In this document: one piece after another, positions 45,224 to 56,781 of the stretch
Numbering within the stretch: position 1 is the first letter of the stretch
Layout of the letters: the number at the start of each line of letters is the position of its first letter
NCBI GenBank assembly: GCA_036736205.1
Contig: DAINMX010000005.1
Span: 8,018-72,017 of the forward strand
Direction: 5' to 3'
DNA: 64,000 bases
Origin: XYA12-FULL-58-9 sp001798605
GTDB lineage: Bacteria; Myxococcota; XYA12-FULL-58-9
Notes under the pieces: model-generated
Told to the model about the DNA's origin: nothing
The model's database searches: none
What the model saw: only the letters and a program-made list of their open reading frames with translations
Translations under genes and position numbers: made by a program

Positions 45224-47728
45224 TCACGCTCCCCCTAATCGGGCGGCGATCTTTTTGGGACGAACGAACGTGTGGCCAACCACAGACGACAAGATCACCG
45301 TGAGCGAGCTCACCGGCATCAACACCGCGGCCAACAAAGGGCCCACCAAACCAGCGATGGCCAAGGACGCCCCAATGATGTTGTACAGCAATGAAAAGCC
45401 GAGATTGCGATGGATCACACCGAGGACTCGGCGACCGCCAATGAGCAAGTCCAGAAGAGAAGAGAGACCCGGGCGGGTGAGCACCACGTCCGCGGCAACA
45501 ATGGAAGCGCCCGCGCCTCCGTGCACTGCGACACCGATGTCGGCGAGGGCAAGCGCCGCGGCGTCGTTGACACCGTCTCCCACCATCATCACGCGACCCT
45601 TACCGTCCTTGCAAGCCGCCGCCACGATTTCATGCTTGGCTTCCGGCGTCATGCCACCATGGGCACGCTCATGCGGTATCCCAAGCTCCGTGGCGACGCG
45701 AAGGACGACATCGACATGGTCTCCGGAAAGAATGTGAACAGCAATGCCGGCACGGGCAAAAGCCTCGAGGGTTGCACCTGCCTCTGGGCGCAATCGGTCG
45801 CCTATCCCCGCAACCGCCACAACTTCATCCCCGTTGGCTACCAACAACGGACTCAAGCCCAACGCCGTGAGCTCAACGATGTCCGTATGGCGTTCTGTGG
45901 GGACATGCACGCCGAGGAGATCCATGAGCTCTGCATTGCCAACCGCGATGCGATGGCCGTCAACAACCCCAGAGATACCACGACCGGCGACCTCGACGAC
46001 GTCTACGACACTGAATGTCGGCCGAACCGGCTGAACAAGAGAGCGGCGGAATGCTTGGGCAACGGGATGCGCCGAGTGTGACTCCAACGCAAAGGCGAAC
46101 TGACGCACCGACTCATCCCCACGCCACTTTGTCACCGTGGCGGCCCCCTCGGTGAGCGTCCCGGTCTTGTCGAGGTACACGGTGTCAATCGTGCGGCACA
46201 GCTCAAAGGCCTCGGGATTCTTCACAAAGATGCCAGCGCTTGCCGCTTTGGAAAGGGCTACGGTCAAGGCCACAGGTGTCGCCAACCCGAGTGCACAGGG
46301 GCATGTGACCACCAAGAGCGCCACCACCTGTTGCAGGGTGCCCGAAACGTCGCCATCCGTTCGCACGAAAGCAATGACACCCGCGACGACCGCGAGACCA
46401 AGGACACTGACGACGAAGATTCGGCTGATACGGTCCGCCAGCTGGACAATGGGCGCACGACGCGACATGGCCTCGTCCACCAATGCCAATAGGCCACCGA
46501 CTCGAGTGTTTTCACCTGCGGCTTCGACCTCGACGACGATCTTGGCACCGAGGTTGGTAGCCCCGGCGTGCACACGGTCTCCCTCGGCAACGGCAACGGC
46601 ATTAGGTTCACCGGTTAGCACCGCGTTGTCCACCGACGAGTGTCCGTCGACGACCAGTCCGTCAACTGGGATGAGCTCTCCGGATCTCACCTCGACCCGA
46701 TTGCCGATCGCGAGAGTCCGCACAGGCACCTCGAAAGAAATCCCCAGAGAATCGAGACGCCGAGCGTACTCAACAAATGCGACCGACTTGATATGGTTCG
46801 CGCGCTCAAGCGCAGCCCGTTGGGCCCGCGCTTGGACATAGCGGGCACCGAGGAGCAACGCGACCAAAGCGGACAGAGAATCGAAATAGACGGGACCGTC
46901 GCCAGTGAAGGTGGCGTACGCCGAGTACCCAAACGCTCCACCGAGTGCGATGGCTATGGGCAAATCCATGTGCGGTATTCGCCGCACCAGGCCCGACCAG
47001 GCGGCACGAAAGAATGGCCGCGCAGAATAAAGAACCACGGGAATCGCCAACGCCAGACTCAACCAGCGGAAGAATTGTTCAAAGCGCGACTCCATGCCCT
47101 GGTGTTCGCCTGCGTACAGCGCGCCTTGGATGAACATGATATTCATCGCGCATACCGTGGCAACGCCAATCTTGATAAGCAGAGATTTATCCTCACTTCG
47201 GCGCACCCGTTCTACCGCCCCCTGACGCCGAACGTGTGGCGTGTAGCCGATGCTGTCGAGAGCATGGGCGATGCTCGAAAGCGCAACCTTGGTCGGGTCC
47301 CATTCGACCTGAGCGACACCGCTCGCGAGGTTGAGGCGAACGGAGGCGACCCCTTCAAGGACGCTGGGGAGTTCCTCCACCAGCCACACACAAGCGGCAC
47401 AGTGCACCCCTTCGAGATAGAGCGCGGTGGTGTGCATACCCCGGGCTGTCGATTCGACTTGTCCATCTTGAAAGACGGGATCGTCAAATTCGTGAAACTT
47501 GCGACCACTCACCGCCGCAGGGTTGCCGAGACCGCCGTGACGGTTGACAACGTCGTAGTAGCCGTCGAGCCCCCAGTCATGCAGGATGCCGTAGACTTGC
47601 TCGCACCCAGAGCAACAAAATTGTTGTTCCGCTCCTCCACGCAGCAAACTCTGCGGCACCTCGAGGCCGCAATGCGCACAGGCGGGACCCGCGACTCGCA
47701 GCTGGCTCTTGTTCTGCACCTCAGTCAT
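45224..47728 (-). CDS. ccoI: Copper-transporting P1B-type ATPase CcoI/FixI
   Basis: This 834-residue pump is needed to deliver copper to the cbb3 oxidase. It has an N-terminal Cys-rich metal site (CAHCGLEV...FCCSGC), an HMA-type CAAC near 90, the transport motif CPCALG in a helix, the phosphorylated DKTGT and the nucleotide-hinge GDGVNDA. ATG 47728 has a GGGGGG-type site and overlaps fixH by 8 bases; the longer frame from 47974 lies in ccoH. Confidence 0.93.
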   Translation of the reverse strand: MTEVQNKSQLRVAGPACAHCGLEVPQSLLRGGAEQQFCCSGCEQVYGILHDWGLDGYYDVVNRHGGLGNPAAVSGRKFHEFDDPVFQDGQVESTARGMHTTALYLEGVHCAACVWLVEELPSVLEGVASVRLNLASGVAQVEWDPTKVALSSIAHALDSIGYTPHVRRQGAVERVRRSEDKSLLIKIGVATVCAMNIMFIQGALYAGEHQGMESRFEQFFRWLSLALAIPVVLYSARPFFRAAWSGLVRRIPHMDLPIAIALGGAFGYSAYATFTGDGPVYFDSLSALVALLLGARYVQARAQRAALERANHIKSVAFVEYARRLDSLGISFEVPVRTLAIGNRVEVRSGELIPVDGLVVDGHSSVDNAVLTGEPNAVAVAEGDRVHAGATNLGAKIVVEVEAAGENTRVGGLLALVDEAMSRRAPIVQLADRISRIFVVSVLGLAVVAGVIAFVRTDGDVSGTLQQVVALLVVTCPCALGLATPVALTVALSKAASAGIFVKNPEAFELCRTIDTVYLDKTGTLTEGAATVTKWRGDESVRQFAFALESHSAHPVAQAFRRSLVQPVRPTFSVVDVVEVAGRGISGVVDGHRIAVGNAELMDLLGVHVPTERHTDIVELTALGLSPLLVANGDEVVAVAGIGDRLRPEAGATLEAFARAGIAVHILSGDHVDVVLRVATELGIPHERAHGGMTPEAKHEIVAAACKDGKGRVMMVGDGVNDAAALALADIGVAVHGGAGASIVAADVVLTRPGLSSLLDLLIGGRRVLGVIHRNLGFSLLYNIIGASLAIAGLVGPLLAAVLMPVSSLTVILSSVVGHTFVRPKKIAARLGGA

Positions 47729-48263
47729 TTGCCCCCCTGCCAGAGTCAGGAACAACCACTCGAGATGAATCGACAAAACGCGTCTTGCCCACACGCGTGT
47801 CCAGGTTGAAGGTCCAAAGACCAGGTGCGGCGAGACGCGCCAAGGTTCTATAGGTTCCAGGCGCGTGTGGAAGCTCAATGAGATAGCTGTGACTGTTCTT
47901 GCGGGTATCGGCGGGGCGCTCGGCGTGCAGTTGACCGATGAGGCCGGTGACAGGCTGACCGCTGCGATCGACAATGGTCACGTCCACGGGCCGCTGTGCG
48001 GTCACCGCGTACTGCTTTCCTTGGGGGATGTCGATCTTGACCCGCCAACCGAGATCACGACTGGCAGCGATCACCGCCGCCTCAGCATCCCAAGCTAACG
48101 AGCGATCATAGTAGTCCTCTATCGGTTGCGGAGAATTGGGACGCGTGGCGATGAAAACCATGATGCCTTGCGCAGTAATCGACATCATCAAGATGCCAAT
48201 GACAAACATCGGCCAACGTCGGGCGGACACAAATTGGCGCAAAGCCCTTGCATCAAATTTCAT
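47721..48263 (-). CDS. ccoH: cbb3 oxidase assembly protein FixH/CcoH
   Basis: This 180-residue protein has one N-terminal helix (about 17-40; WPMFVIGILMMSITAQGIMVF in pieces) and a periplasmic domain with the DYYDRSLAWD segment typical of FixH. It stabilises subunits during cbb3 assembly and cooperates with CcoI. GGGAG precedes the ATG. It begins 12 bases after ccoG. Confidence 0.88.
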   Translation of the reverse strand: MKFDARALRQFVSARRWPMFVIGILMMSITAQGIMVFIATRPNSPQPIEDYYDRSLAWDAEAAVIAASRDLGWRVKIDIPQGKQYAVTAQRPVDVTIVDRSGQPVTGLIGQLHAERPADTRKNSHSYLIELPHAPGTYRTLARLAAPGLWTFNLDTRVGKTRFVDSSRVVVPDSGRGAND

Positions 48264-48275
48264 GTGCCACTCCCA

Positions 48276-49718
48276 TCAGCGATAAGGCCCCAGCAGGATG
48301 AACGCTTCCTCGATACGAACCCCGGCATCAGATTCAATGACGAAGACACCGTCCGCTCGACCACGTTTGAACATCGTTTCCGACAACTTGACGACCACGT
48401 TCACAGTGGCAACTGCATCGGCGTCCACAACAAACGGCGACTGACTGACCACCAGCTCTGCCCCTTTGGGCTCTGCCAGCACAACCGTGAACGATTGTCG
48501 AAGTGGCAAGTTGTTGGTGAACCGGACCCGCAGCATGTTGGCGATCTCACCGGTGGGCAACTCACGAAATGGCTCTCGACCGCTCCGAAGTAGCTCGGCA
48601 CTGGCATGGGTGCGAGCGGCCGTCATCCCAACCAGCGCCGCGCCCACAAGCACGAGCAGCACCCCATAGACAAACACCCGCGGCCTAAGAAATTTCTTCT
48701 TGCCGGTGTCGAGCTCACGCAGGGATGTATAGCGAATGAGTCCCGTCGGTTTGTCAGTCTTGAGCATCACTTCATCGCAGGCTTCAACGCACTGCGCGCA
48801 GCCAATACACTCCATCTGCAGACCCCGACGGATGTCCATCCCCGTCGGGCATGTGGCAATGCACCGGCCGCAATCGACGCAATCCCCTGAGGAATCATCC
48901 CGGTCGCGCTTGCGAGCCCGGGGCTCACCGCGTTTCTTGTCATAGCCGACAATGACCGTATCGCAGTCGTAGAGGACTGTCTGCAAGCGACCGTACGGGC
49001 AGGCGACCGTGCACATCTGGTCGCGGAAATGAGCAAAATCGATGAAGACCAATATAGCCGTGAGACCAACGGCCGCGAGCATGTGGGTGTGCGTCGTTGG
49101 CGCAGAGATCAAAGTGGAGCAAAGGGTCGGCCAGCCGACAAAATAGGCAACGAACGTGCAAGCCAAAATTGTGGAGATCGCCGCATAGAAGAGCCACTTG
49201 ATGCTCTTGCGTCCCAACCTGCCGAGTGTCCACGGGCCACCGTCACGTCGGCGACGTTGACTGGGACTCCCCTCTAGCCAGCGCTCTATGGGCCGAAACA
49301 CAAACTCAAGATAAACGGGGTGCGGGCAGGCGTAACCACACCACAGGCGACCCCATACCGAGGTCACAGCAAAGACGGTGAGAATCACGAGGACACCGAA
49401 AGCAAGGAGTAGCAAGCTGTCCGTAGGATGAAAGGTAGCGCCAAAGAAGGTGAACTGGCGGTTGCCGAGGTCGAGAAAGATTCCTGGCTTTCCCCCTATG
49501 TTGAGGTGGGGCGCCAACACGAACGTAGCAATGAGAACCCAACCCAAAGCCAGGCGGATGCGCCAAAAAGGACCCCGGCTCAGGACCGGATCAATCCATT
49601 TGCGACTGCCGTCAACCTCGAGGCTGTAGAGGAGCTCTTCTTTTGGGGCGACCGAGAAGGGCCCCGATGAGCGCTTTTTGTGCTCCGCGTCCTCGCACGA
49701 TGTTGTTGGCTCAACCAA
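48276..49718 (-). CDS. ccoG: cbb3 oxidase accessory iron-sulfur protein CcoG/FixG
   Basis: This 480-residue protein has several N-terminal helices, a Cys-rich polyferredoxin domain with CVDCGRCIATCP and CIGCAQCVEACD, and a C-terminal Ig-like periplasmic domain. CcoG is a cupric reductase supporting copper supply to the oxidase. The reading frame begins at TTG 49718, 15 bases after the ccoP stop; this is the only start near the family N-terminus and lacks a strong site, so it is tentative. Confidence 0.85.
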   Translation of the reverse strand: MVEPTTSCEDAEHKKRSSGPFSVAPKEELLYSLEVDGSRKWIDPVLSRGPFWRIRLALGWVLIATFVLAPHLNIGGKPGIFLDLGNRQFTFFGATFHPTDSLLLLAFGVLVILTVFAVTSVWGRLWCGYACPHPVYLEFVFRPIERWLEGSPSQRRRRDGGPWTLGRLGRKSIKWLFYAAISTILACTFVAYFVGWPTLCSTLISAPTTHTHMLAAVGLTAILVFIDFAHFRDQMCTVACPYGRLQTVLYDCDTVIVGYDKKRGEPRARKRDRDDSSGDCVDCGRCIATCPTGMDIRRGLQMECIGCAQCVEACDEVMLKTDKPTGLIRYTSLRELDTGKKKFLRPRVFVYGVLLVLVGAALVGMTAARTHASAELLRSGREPFRELPTGEIANMLRVRFTNNLPLRQSFTVVLAEPKGAELVVSQSPFVVDADAVATVNVVVKLSETMFKRGRADGVFVIESDAGVRIEEAFILLGPYR

Positions 49719-49733
49719 GAGAATCGTCGACCT

Positions 49734-50327
49734 CTATCGCCCTTGGGGCATAGGCTCTGGCTCGACTACCTCACCTTCACCTGGTTTGGGGTTGTCGGGA
49801 TGGGAGCCCTGCAAACTACGAATGTACGAAACCACTGCCGCGATCTCCTCCGGGGGAATCGCTCGTCCCCAAGGTGGCATGCCCTTGGCCGGAACACCCT
49901 TGACCACGGTGTTGAAGATCTGTGTCACCTTGCCACCATGGAGCCACTGATTGTCGACGAGGTTGGGGCCGATCAGTCCCTGCGCTGCTTCGCCGTGACA
50001 CGAGGCGCAGGTCTTGGCGAATCGTCCGGCGCCCTTGCTCAGGACATCGACATCGACAGCCTCGGCCAAGAGATTCTCGGTACTCGGCGGCACCAACGGA
50101 TTGGCGTTGAAGTATGCCTGCAAAACTGCGCGATCGGCGATCTCCTCTTGCCTTAGCTCGGCATCGTAGGAGTCGGGGGCGAAGGCAAGAGCATAGAAAC
50201 CCACATAGACCACCGAGAAGACTATGCTGGCGTATAGAATGGCCAACAACCAACCAGGCAAGGGATTGTCATACTCTTGAATGCCATCGGCCGCGTGCTC
50301 GAGGAGCTTGTTCTCATTCTCATCCAT
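49734..50327 (-). CDS. ccoP: cbb3 oxidase cytochrome c subunit CcoP (one-haem form)
   Basis: This 197-residue subunit has an N-terminal helix (about 24-48) and one cytochrome c domain with CASCH at 107-111 and the axial Met in KGMPPWG. CcoP usually has two haems and about 300 residues. Here one haem domain is missing and the frame is intact, so this is a natural short form and not an obvious truncation. ATG 50327 has GAGG and overlaps ccoQ by 8 bases. Confidence 0.88.
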   Translation of the reverse strand: MDENENKLLEHAADGIQEYDNPLPGWLLAILYASIVFSVVYVGFYALAFAPDSYDAELRQEEIADRAVLQAYFNANPLVPPSTENLLAEAVDVDVLSKGAGRFAKTCASCHGEAAQGLIGPNLVDNQWLHGGKVTQIFNTVVKGVPAKGMPPWGRAIPPEEIAAVVSYIRSLQGSHPDNPKPGEGEVVEPEPMPQGR

Positions 50328-50513
50328 CGGTGACCTCGCTTCCTTGGACAACAGGAGGGAGGTCGTCGAGCGGAAGTCGAGCACAGGTGTCGTAATGTGA
50401 GGCCTTGCGCGTTAACACTCGCGCAAGGACAACCGCGAACACCGAGAAGAAGAATAGAAGTGATAGGATCGCCCACATCTGCGCGTTGGTAGCCACTGTC
50501 AGCTCCCGCAACA

Positions 50514-50517
<4 letters not shown>
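50320..50517 (-). CDS. ccoQ: cbb3 oxidase small subunit CcoQ
   Basis: This 65-residue membrane protein has one helix (about 14-34; AILSLLFFFSVFAVVLARVL in pieces), the usual shape of CcoQ, which stabilises the oxidase. It overlaps ccoNO by 4 bases and ccoP by 8 bases. The assignment rests on size, topology and place in the operon, since CcoQ sequence is weakly conserved. Confidence 0.75.
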
Positions 50518-52820
<2,303 letters not shown>

Positions 52821-53054
52821 CGTGTCGCCGTTTCTCCATAGTGTCGACGAGGGGCAAAATCCCGGCGAATATAGTAATTCTCTATGGCCAATGTGCCAGG
52901 CGCTGCGATCGCAACGCACCCGTTTTATATACAAAGGCATGATTCGGGGAAAGGTCGGGCATTTGTTCTGGCGACGCTAACCCTTTTGGGGCAATGATCC
53001 CGTCGCCTGTCCATGCGACCTTTAACAACATCGCAAGCAGCACCGGAGCAGAGA
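52821..53054. promoter_or_regulatory. Divergent promoter region of the cco-act run and the M24 peptidase
   Basis: This 234-base spacer must contain the cco promoter (minus) and the peptidase promoter (plus). The only clear symmetric element is TGCGATCGCA at 52904-52913, a perfect 10-base palindrome. I found no FNR-type TTGAT-N4-ATCAA box. Binding by any regulator is speculative. Confidence 0.35.
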
Positions 53055-54236
53055 ATGCGCCTGAACGTTGAACGAGAGGAGTTGGTCAGTCGTTTACGGC
53101 AATTGCAGGAGGCGGCGGGGGCGAGAGGGCTCGACGGCGTTCTGCTCATGCAGCGTGCCGACCTCATCTACTACACCGGTGCCGTGGTGCAGGGTGCCCT
53201 TGCAGTCCCCACGCAAGGGATGAGTTGCCTTTACGTTTGGCGGGGTCACCAACGCATCGGCGACGATGCCCCTGTTGAACCGACGCCAATCCGCGGTGCG
53301 AGCAAACTTCCGGAGGCTCTGAGATCGCGGTTTTGCGACTGGCAATGCGTTGGCCTGGAGGAAGACGTCCTTCCAGTCGCCCTGTACAAGAGCGTCTGTT
53401 TGGAGACCTGGCCACATGCCTCATTCGTCGACATTTCCCCTGCGGTTCGGCAGCAACGTGCCGTCAAGAGCGAAACAGAGCTCGGGTGGACCCGCGAGGC
53501 GAGCCGAATTTTGGTTGCAGGTTTCGAGTTCATTGGCGCGCACATTCGAGAAGGCCTGTCAGAGACTGAGCTGCGCACACAGATGGATGTCGCCATGCGC
53601 CGGGAGGGAGACCAGGTCGGTGTTCGCGTTCGATCGTTCAACAGCGAAGCACCTGGACTCGTCGCCTACGGTTCCTCGGCGGGCATTGACATAGTCTTTG
53701 ATGGTCCACTCGGACACTCGAGTCGTCAGCCCTACGGCCCGATGGGCTCGTCTGACCATTTGATCGGTAGACATCTTCCGACCATCGTCGACGTCGTGGC
53801 AGGTTACAATGGCTACATCAGTGACATGACGCGGTGCTTCGCTCTCGGACAGTTGGAGGCACGTTTCGTTGATGCTCACCGATTTTGTGTCGACATCCTC
53901 CAAGAAGCTACCCGGCGTCTGGTCCCTGGTGTCATACCGGAAGAGATCTACCTCTGGGCAATGCAACGCGCCGAACGAGCGGGGTTTGCAGAGAACTTCA
54001 TGAATCGCGGCAATAACAAGGTACGATTCTTGGGCCACGGGGTCGGCCTCGAGCTCGACGAGCTTCCTCTCATCGCCAAACGGCAAACCGACCCGTTGCA
54101 GGAAAACATGGTCATCGCACTTGAGCCCAAGATCGTTTTCGACGACGGCGCCGTTGGCGTCGAGGACACTATCATCGTCAAGGTCGGGGGCGGTGAAGTG
54201 ACCACCCACATGGAGCACGGCATCCAATTCCGGTGA
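53055..54236 (+). CDS. M24-family metallopeptidase (Xaa-Pro aminopeptidase-like)
   Basis: This 393-residue enzyme has the creatinase-type N-terminal domain (to ~170) and the M24 pita-bread domain. Metal-site residues are in IVDVVAGYNGYISDMTR (two Asp), GHGVGLELDELP (His) and ALEPKIVF...VGVEDTII (Glu). It probably removes the N-terminal residue before proline in small peptides. ATG 53055 has GGAG; the longer frame at 53013 does not. Other M24 roles, such as dehydroproline or creatine cleavage, are possible. Confidence 0.85.
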   Translation: MRLNVEREELVSRLRQLQEAAGARGLDGVLLMQRADLIYYTGAVVQGALAVPTQGMSCLYVWRGHQRIGDDAPVEPTPIRGASKLPEALRSRFCDWQCVGLEEDVLPVALYKSVCLETWPHASFVDISPAVRQQRAVKSETELGWTREASRILVAGFEFIGAHIREGLSETELRTQMDVAMRREGDQVGVRVRSFNSEAPGLVAYGSSAGIDIVFDGPLGHSSRQPYGPMGSSDHLIGRHLPTIVDVVAGYNGYISDMTRCFALGQLEARFVDAHRFCVDILQEATRRLVPGVIPEEIYLWAMQRAERAGFAENFMNRGNNKVRFLGHGVGLELDELPLIAKRQTDPLQENMVIALEPKIVFDDGAVGVEDTIIVKVGGGEVTTHMEHGIQFR

Positions 54237-54258
54237 CTCCTGCATCATCCCCATCGCC

Positions 54259-55188
54259 TCACAGCGGGGCATCAGGGTTCTCAGGCAGCAACAAGCCCTC
54301 GAGTCCGCGCTCGATGGACCGAGGCTTGAAACCAAGGTCGCGCTTGGCTGCGCTGTCGTCGTATTTGGCACCCACGGGTAAAAACAGAGGTAAGAGCAAT
54401 GTGCGACTGGAGCGCAATTGCTTCCACTTACGCAACACCCGCCAGGGTGACACCGGCTCGCCAGTGACGTTGTAAGCGCGACCTACGCTTTCATCATTGG
54501 CGAGCGCACCAGCCACAGCAGCTGCCACATCGGCACCATGCACGTGCGGTACCTTGATGGTGGGAACCAGTTGGACACTGCGAGTCATCGCCCTTTGGTA
54601 TCGGGCAGTAAGGGCCTGGTCACGTTCGCCATAGATTGGACCGGGACGCAGGACCGTCAAATCGATGTTGTGCTCCTCAGCCATCCTCCATGCGACTTGT
54701 TCTCCCCGCGCCTTCGTTACCGCGTATCGCCAATTGGTGATCAAGCCGCTCAGATCCAAGGGCCGCCGCAGCTCTCGATGTTGTGGCGTCTCCTCATCCA
54801 TGTCGGCAAACAGGCTGGTCTTGTAGACCGCAACACTGGAGATGTAGACCACTCGGCGTACCCCTGCTCGCAGAGCAGCAATCATCAAATTCTCCGTCCC
54901 CCCCACGTTGCCGGCGACAAATTCGTCAAGGTTGCCACCGTTGCGCGCGAGAAAAGCCGCATTGGCAACCACCGCCTCACAGCCAGCAAATCCACGACAG
55001 AGACTGTCGACGTCATGCAAGTCGGCACAAGCGACCTCCACGCCCCGTTCTATGAGCCATTGAGCCTTCTTCACCGACCGCACGACCGCTCGTGCCCGCA
55101 TATTGCGAGACAGAAGAGTGAGGGCAATATGCGACCCAAGGAATCCCGTCGCCCCGGTGACCGCAACCAGCTTTCCATTGAGATCCAT
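54259..55188 (-). CDS. Extended SDR / NAD-dependent epimerase-dehydratase
   Basis: This 309-residue oxidoreductase has the nucleotide loop TGATGFLG near the start and the active-site Tyr-x-x-x-Lys in RYAVTKARGE, with the preceding Ser in YISSVAVY. A GGGAG site precedes the ATG. The chain length fits extended SDRs acting on sugar nucleotides, sterols or dihydroflavonols; the substrate is unknown. It is convergent with the M24 peptidase. Confidence 0.85.
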   Translation of the reverse strand: MDLNGKLVAVTGATGFLGSHIALTLLSRNMRARAVVRSVKKAQWLIERGVEVACADLHDVDSLCRGFAGCEAVVANAAFLARNGGNLDEFVAGNVGGTENLMIAALRAGVRRVVYISSVAVYKTSLFADMDEETPQHRELRRPLDLSGLITNWRYAVTKARGEQVAWRMAEEHNIDLTVLRPGPIYGERDQALTARYQRAMTRSVQLVPTIKVPHVHGADVAAAVAGALANDESVGRAYNVTGEPVSPWRVLRKWKQLRSSRTLLLPLFLPVGAKYDDSAAKRDLGFKPRSIERGLEGLLLPENPDAPL

Positions 55189-55314
55189 GTCTCACTCCCT
55201 CCCAAAGAGTTCACCTGCGCAATGTGGGCACAGCAATGCTCAAGGTAAAGAGGCTCCCACCGCAATTGCGAAGACAGTCGGCGCTATTGCGAACCCTTGG
55301 ATGGGCTGTCGAAT

Positions 55315-56781
55315 TCAATGCCCTTGGACCTGCGCTGTCACGGCCGCGTGACGGGTGGCCCAGTAGGTCTTCAGTGACTCAATCTCGTCCGCGGGGGAGG
55401 CGGAGAGGAACGGATCGGCGCTGATTGCGGCTCCCGTGACAGCGAGGACGCGGTCGAGCTCCTGATGAATGGCAGCCAGCGTCAATGGTTCGGAGAGGAG
55501 CGCGGTGAGGATCTGGTCGTAGTCGTCTTCCCAGGTCGGGAAGAGCACGGAGACAAACTTGCTGCTGCCCGCGTCAAAGACGGAGGTGTTGAGATCCTTC
55601 ATACAGGTGTCCAGGTCCCAGGGCAGGTAGGCCCGCGTCCCGGGCCAATCGTAATAGTAGTAGTTGTTGTCCTTGAAGATCGGAGAGTCGCTGTTGGCGA
55701 CCATGGCGTTGACGGCACCGAACCGCAACATCTGGTCGAGCATGAGGTGCTCGGACAAGGTGGCCGCAACGTCCGCCGGTGTGGCGCAGGTGTCAGGGCC
55801 GCCACCAGAGGAAGACCAGAAACAGAAGTAATCGTCGTACGGGTCGGCGCCGGCCAGGCCGTCGCTCTCGTGAGTTTTGAGCCCGTCCCCGGGCCCGCCG
55901 CTCTTCTTGTAGAGCCATCCCGAATCGTCGGCGAAGCGGTCGTCCAAGAACACCTTGTCCACGGCCTCCACGTTGCCTATGACGCCGAGGAGCTCACCGT
56001 TGACATACAGGTTCACGAAGACGAAGCGACTCGACACGGTACCGGACAGCCGCATCATCTGCCAAGCCAAATACTCGCGGAGCATGTCACCGGCGTCGCC
56101 GTCCGAGGCCTCGCAGCAGCCCACGCTGTTGTCGAGCACCAGGTTCTTCAAGCCGTAGTAGGTCTGATTGGCGACGACGGCGTTGATGTCGATTTTGAGG
56201 CCGACCTTGGTAGTGCCGCCTCCTCGCTTGCGATGAATGGACACGAGGATCGGCGGCTCGTCGTTACAGTGAAACTGCGCCTGCCGCGCGACCTCGGGAT
56301 CGGTGGCTGGGTCATCTGCCAGGACAGCGCTCCAATCGCCGGCGGGCAGGGTCAGGTGATAGTCGAGGATCTGACTCGGGTTGAAGACGCCCTCACAACC
56401 GACGACGCCGCTCAGGTCGAAGGGGCCCGTACCCGGCACACCGCAGACATTGACCACGCCGCCGCCGCCGCAGGACTCCGGTGCCGGGCACGGATCCCCA
56501 CAGTCCAGTGCGTTTCCGCAGTTGTCAGTCGTTGGTCCACACTCCACGCTCAGCTGCTCACAGGACTCGGGGAGGCAACCACACACGTTGGCCACGCCGG
56601 CCCCACCGCAGACCGCGGTGCCGTTGCAAAACCCGCAGTCGACCACGTCGCCGCAGCCATCGGAAATGATACCGCAGTAACGTTCGCGAAATGCGGGTCG
56701 AGGTCTGTCCACTCGGATACGGGAAAGGTGCAAATCCACGCATTGCTGCTGGAGCCTCAAAAACAAGGTGGCAAATATCAC
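55315..56781 (-). CDS. CotH-like protein with Cys-rich N-terminal repeats (N-terminus uncertain)
   Basis: The chain has Cys-rich repeat units at the N-terminus (CG...D.CG....CG.C, then CGG.G..NVCG) and, from ~125 on, a CotH-type protein-kinase-like region (residues ~150-430; for example YGLKNLVLDNS and YLPWDLDTC). The frame begins at GTG 56781 with no signal peptide or clear ribosome site, and a stop lies just upstream (56803). For a surface protein of this class a signal is expected, so the 5' end may be lost, shifted or misassembled. The same Cys repeat is in the next gene (57341). Confidence 0.6.
   Translation of the reverse strand: MIFATLFLRLQQQCVDLHLSRIRVDRPRPAFRERYCGIISDGCGDVVDCGFCNGTAVCGGAGVANVCGCLPESCEQLSVECGPTTDNCGNALDCGDPCPAPESCGGGGVVNVCGVPGTGPFDLSGVVGCEGVFNPSQILDYHLTLPAGDWSAVLADDPATDPEVARQAQFHCNDEPPILVSIHRKRGGGTTKVGLKIDINAVVANQTYYGLKNLVLDNSVGCCEASDGDAGDMLREYLAWQMMRLSGTVSSRFVFVNLYVNGELLGVIGNVEAVDKVFLDDRFADDSGWLYKKSGGPGDGLKTHESDGLAGADPYDDYFCFWSSSGGGPDTCATPADVAATLSEHLMLDQMLRFGAVNAMVANSDSPIFKDNNYYYYDWPGTRAYLPWDLDTCMKDLNTSVFDAGSSKFVSVLFPTWEDDYDQILTALLSEPLTLAAIHQELDRVLAVTGAAISADPFLSASPADEIESLKTYWATRHAAVTAQVQGH

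Noticed and set aside
46640..47809. 389-residue plus-strand open frame
   Set aside because: It lies opposite ccoI and ccoH, both of which show full family motifs. It has no motif of its own.
52821..53054. FNR/CRP site before the cbb3 operon
   Set aside because: I searched for TTGAT-N4-ATCAA-like boxes and found none. Only a generic TGCGATCGCA palindrome is present.
53559..54371. 270-residue minus-strand open frame
   Set aside because: It lies over the M24 peptidase, whose metal-site motifs are clear, and has no recognisable domain.
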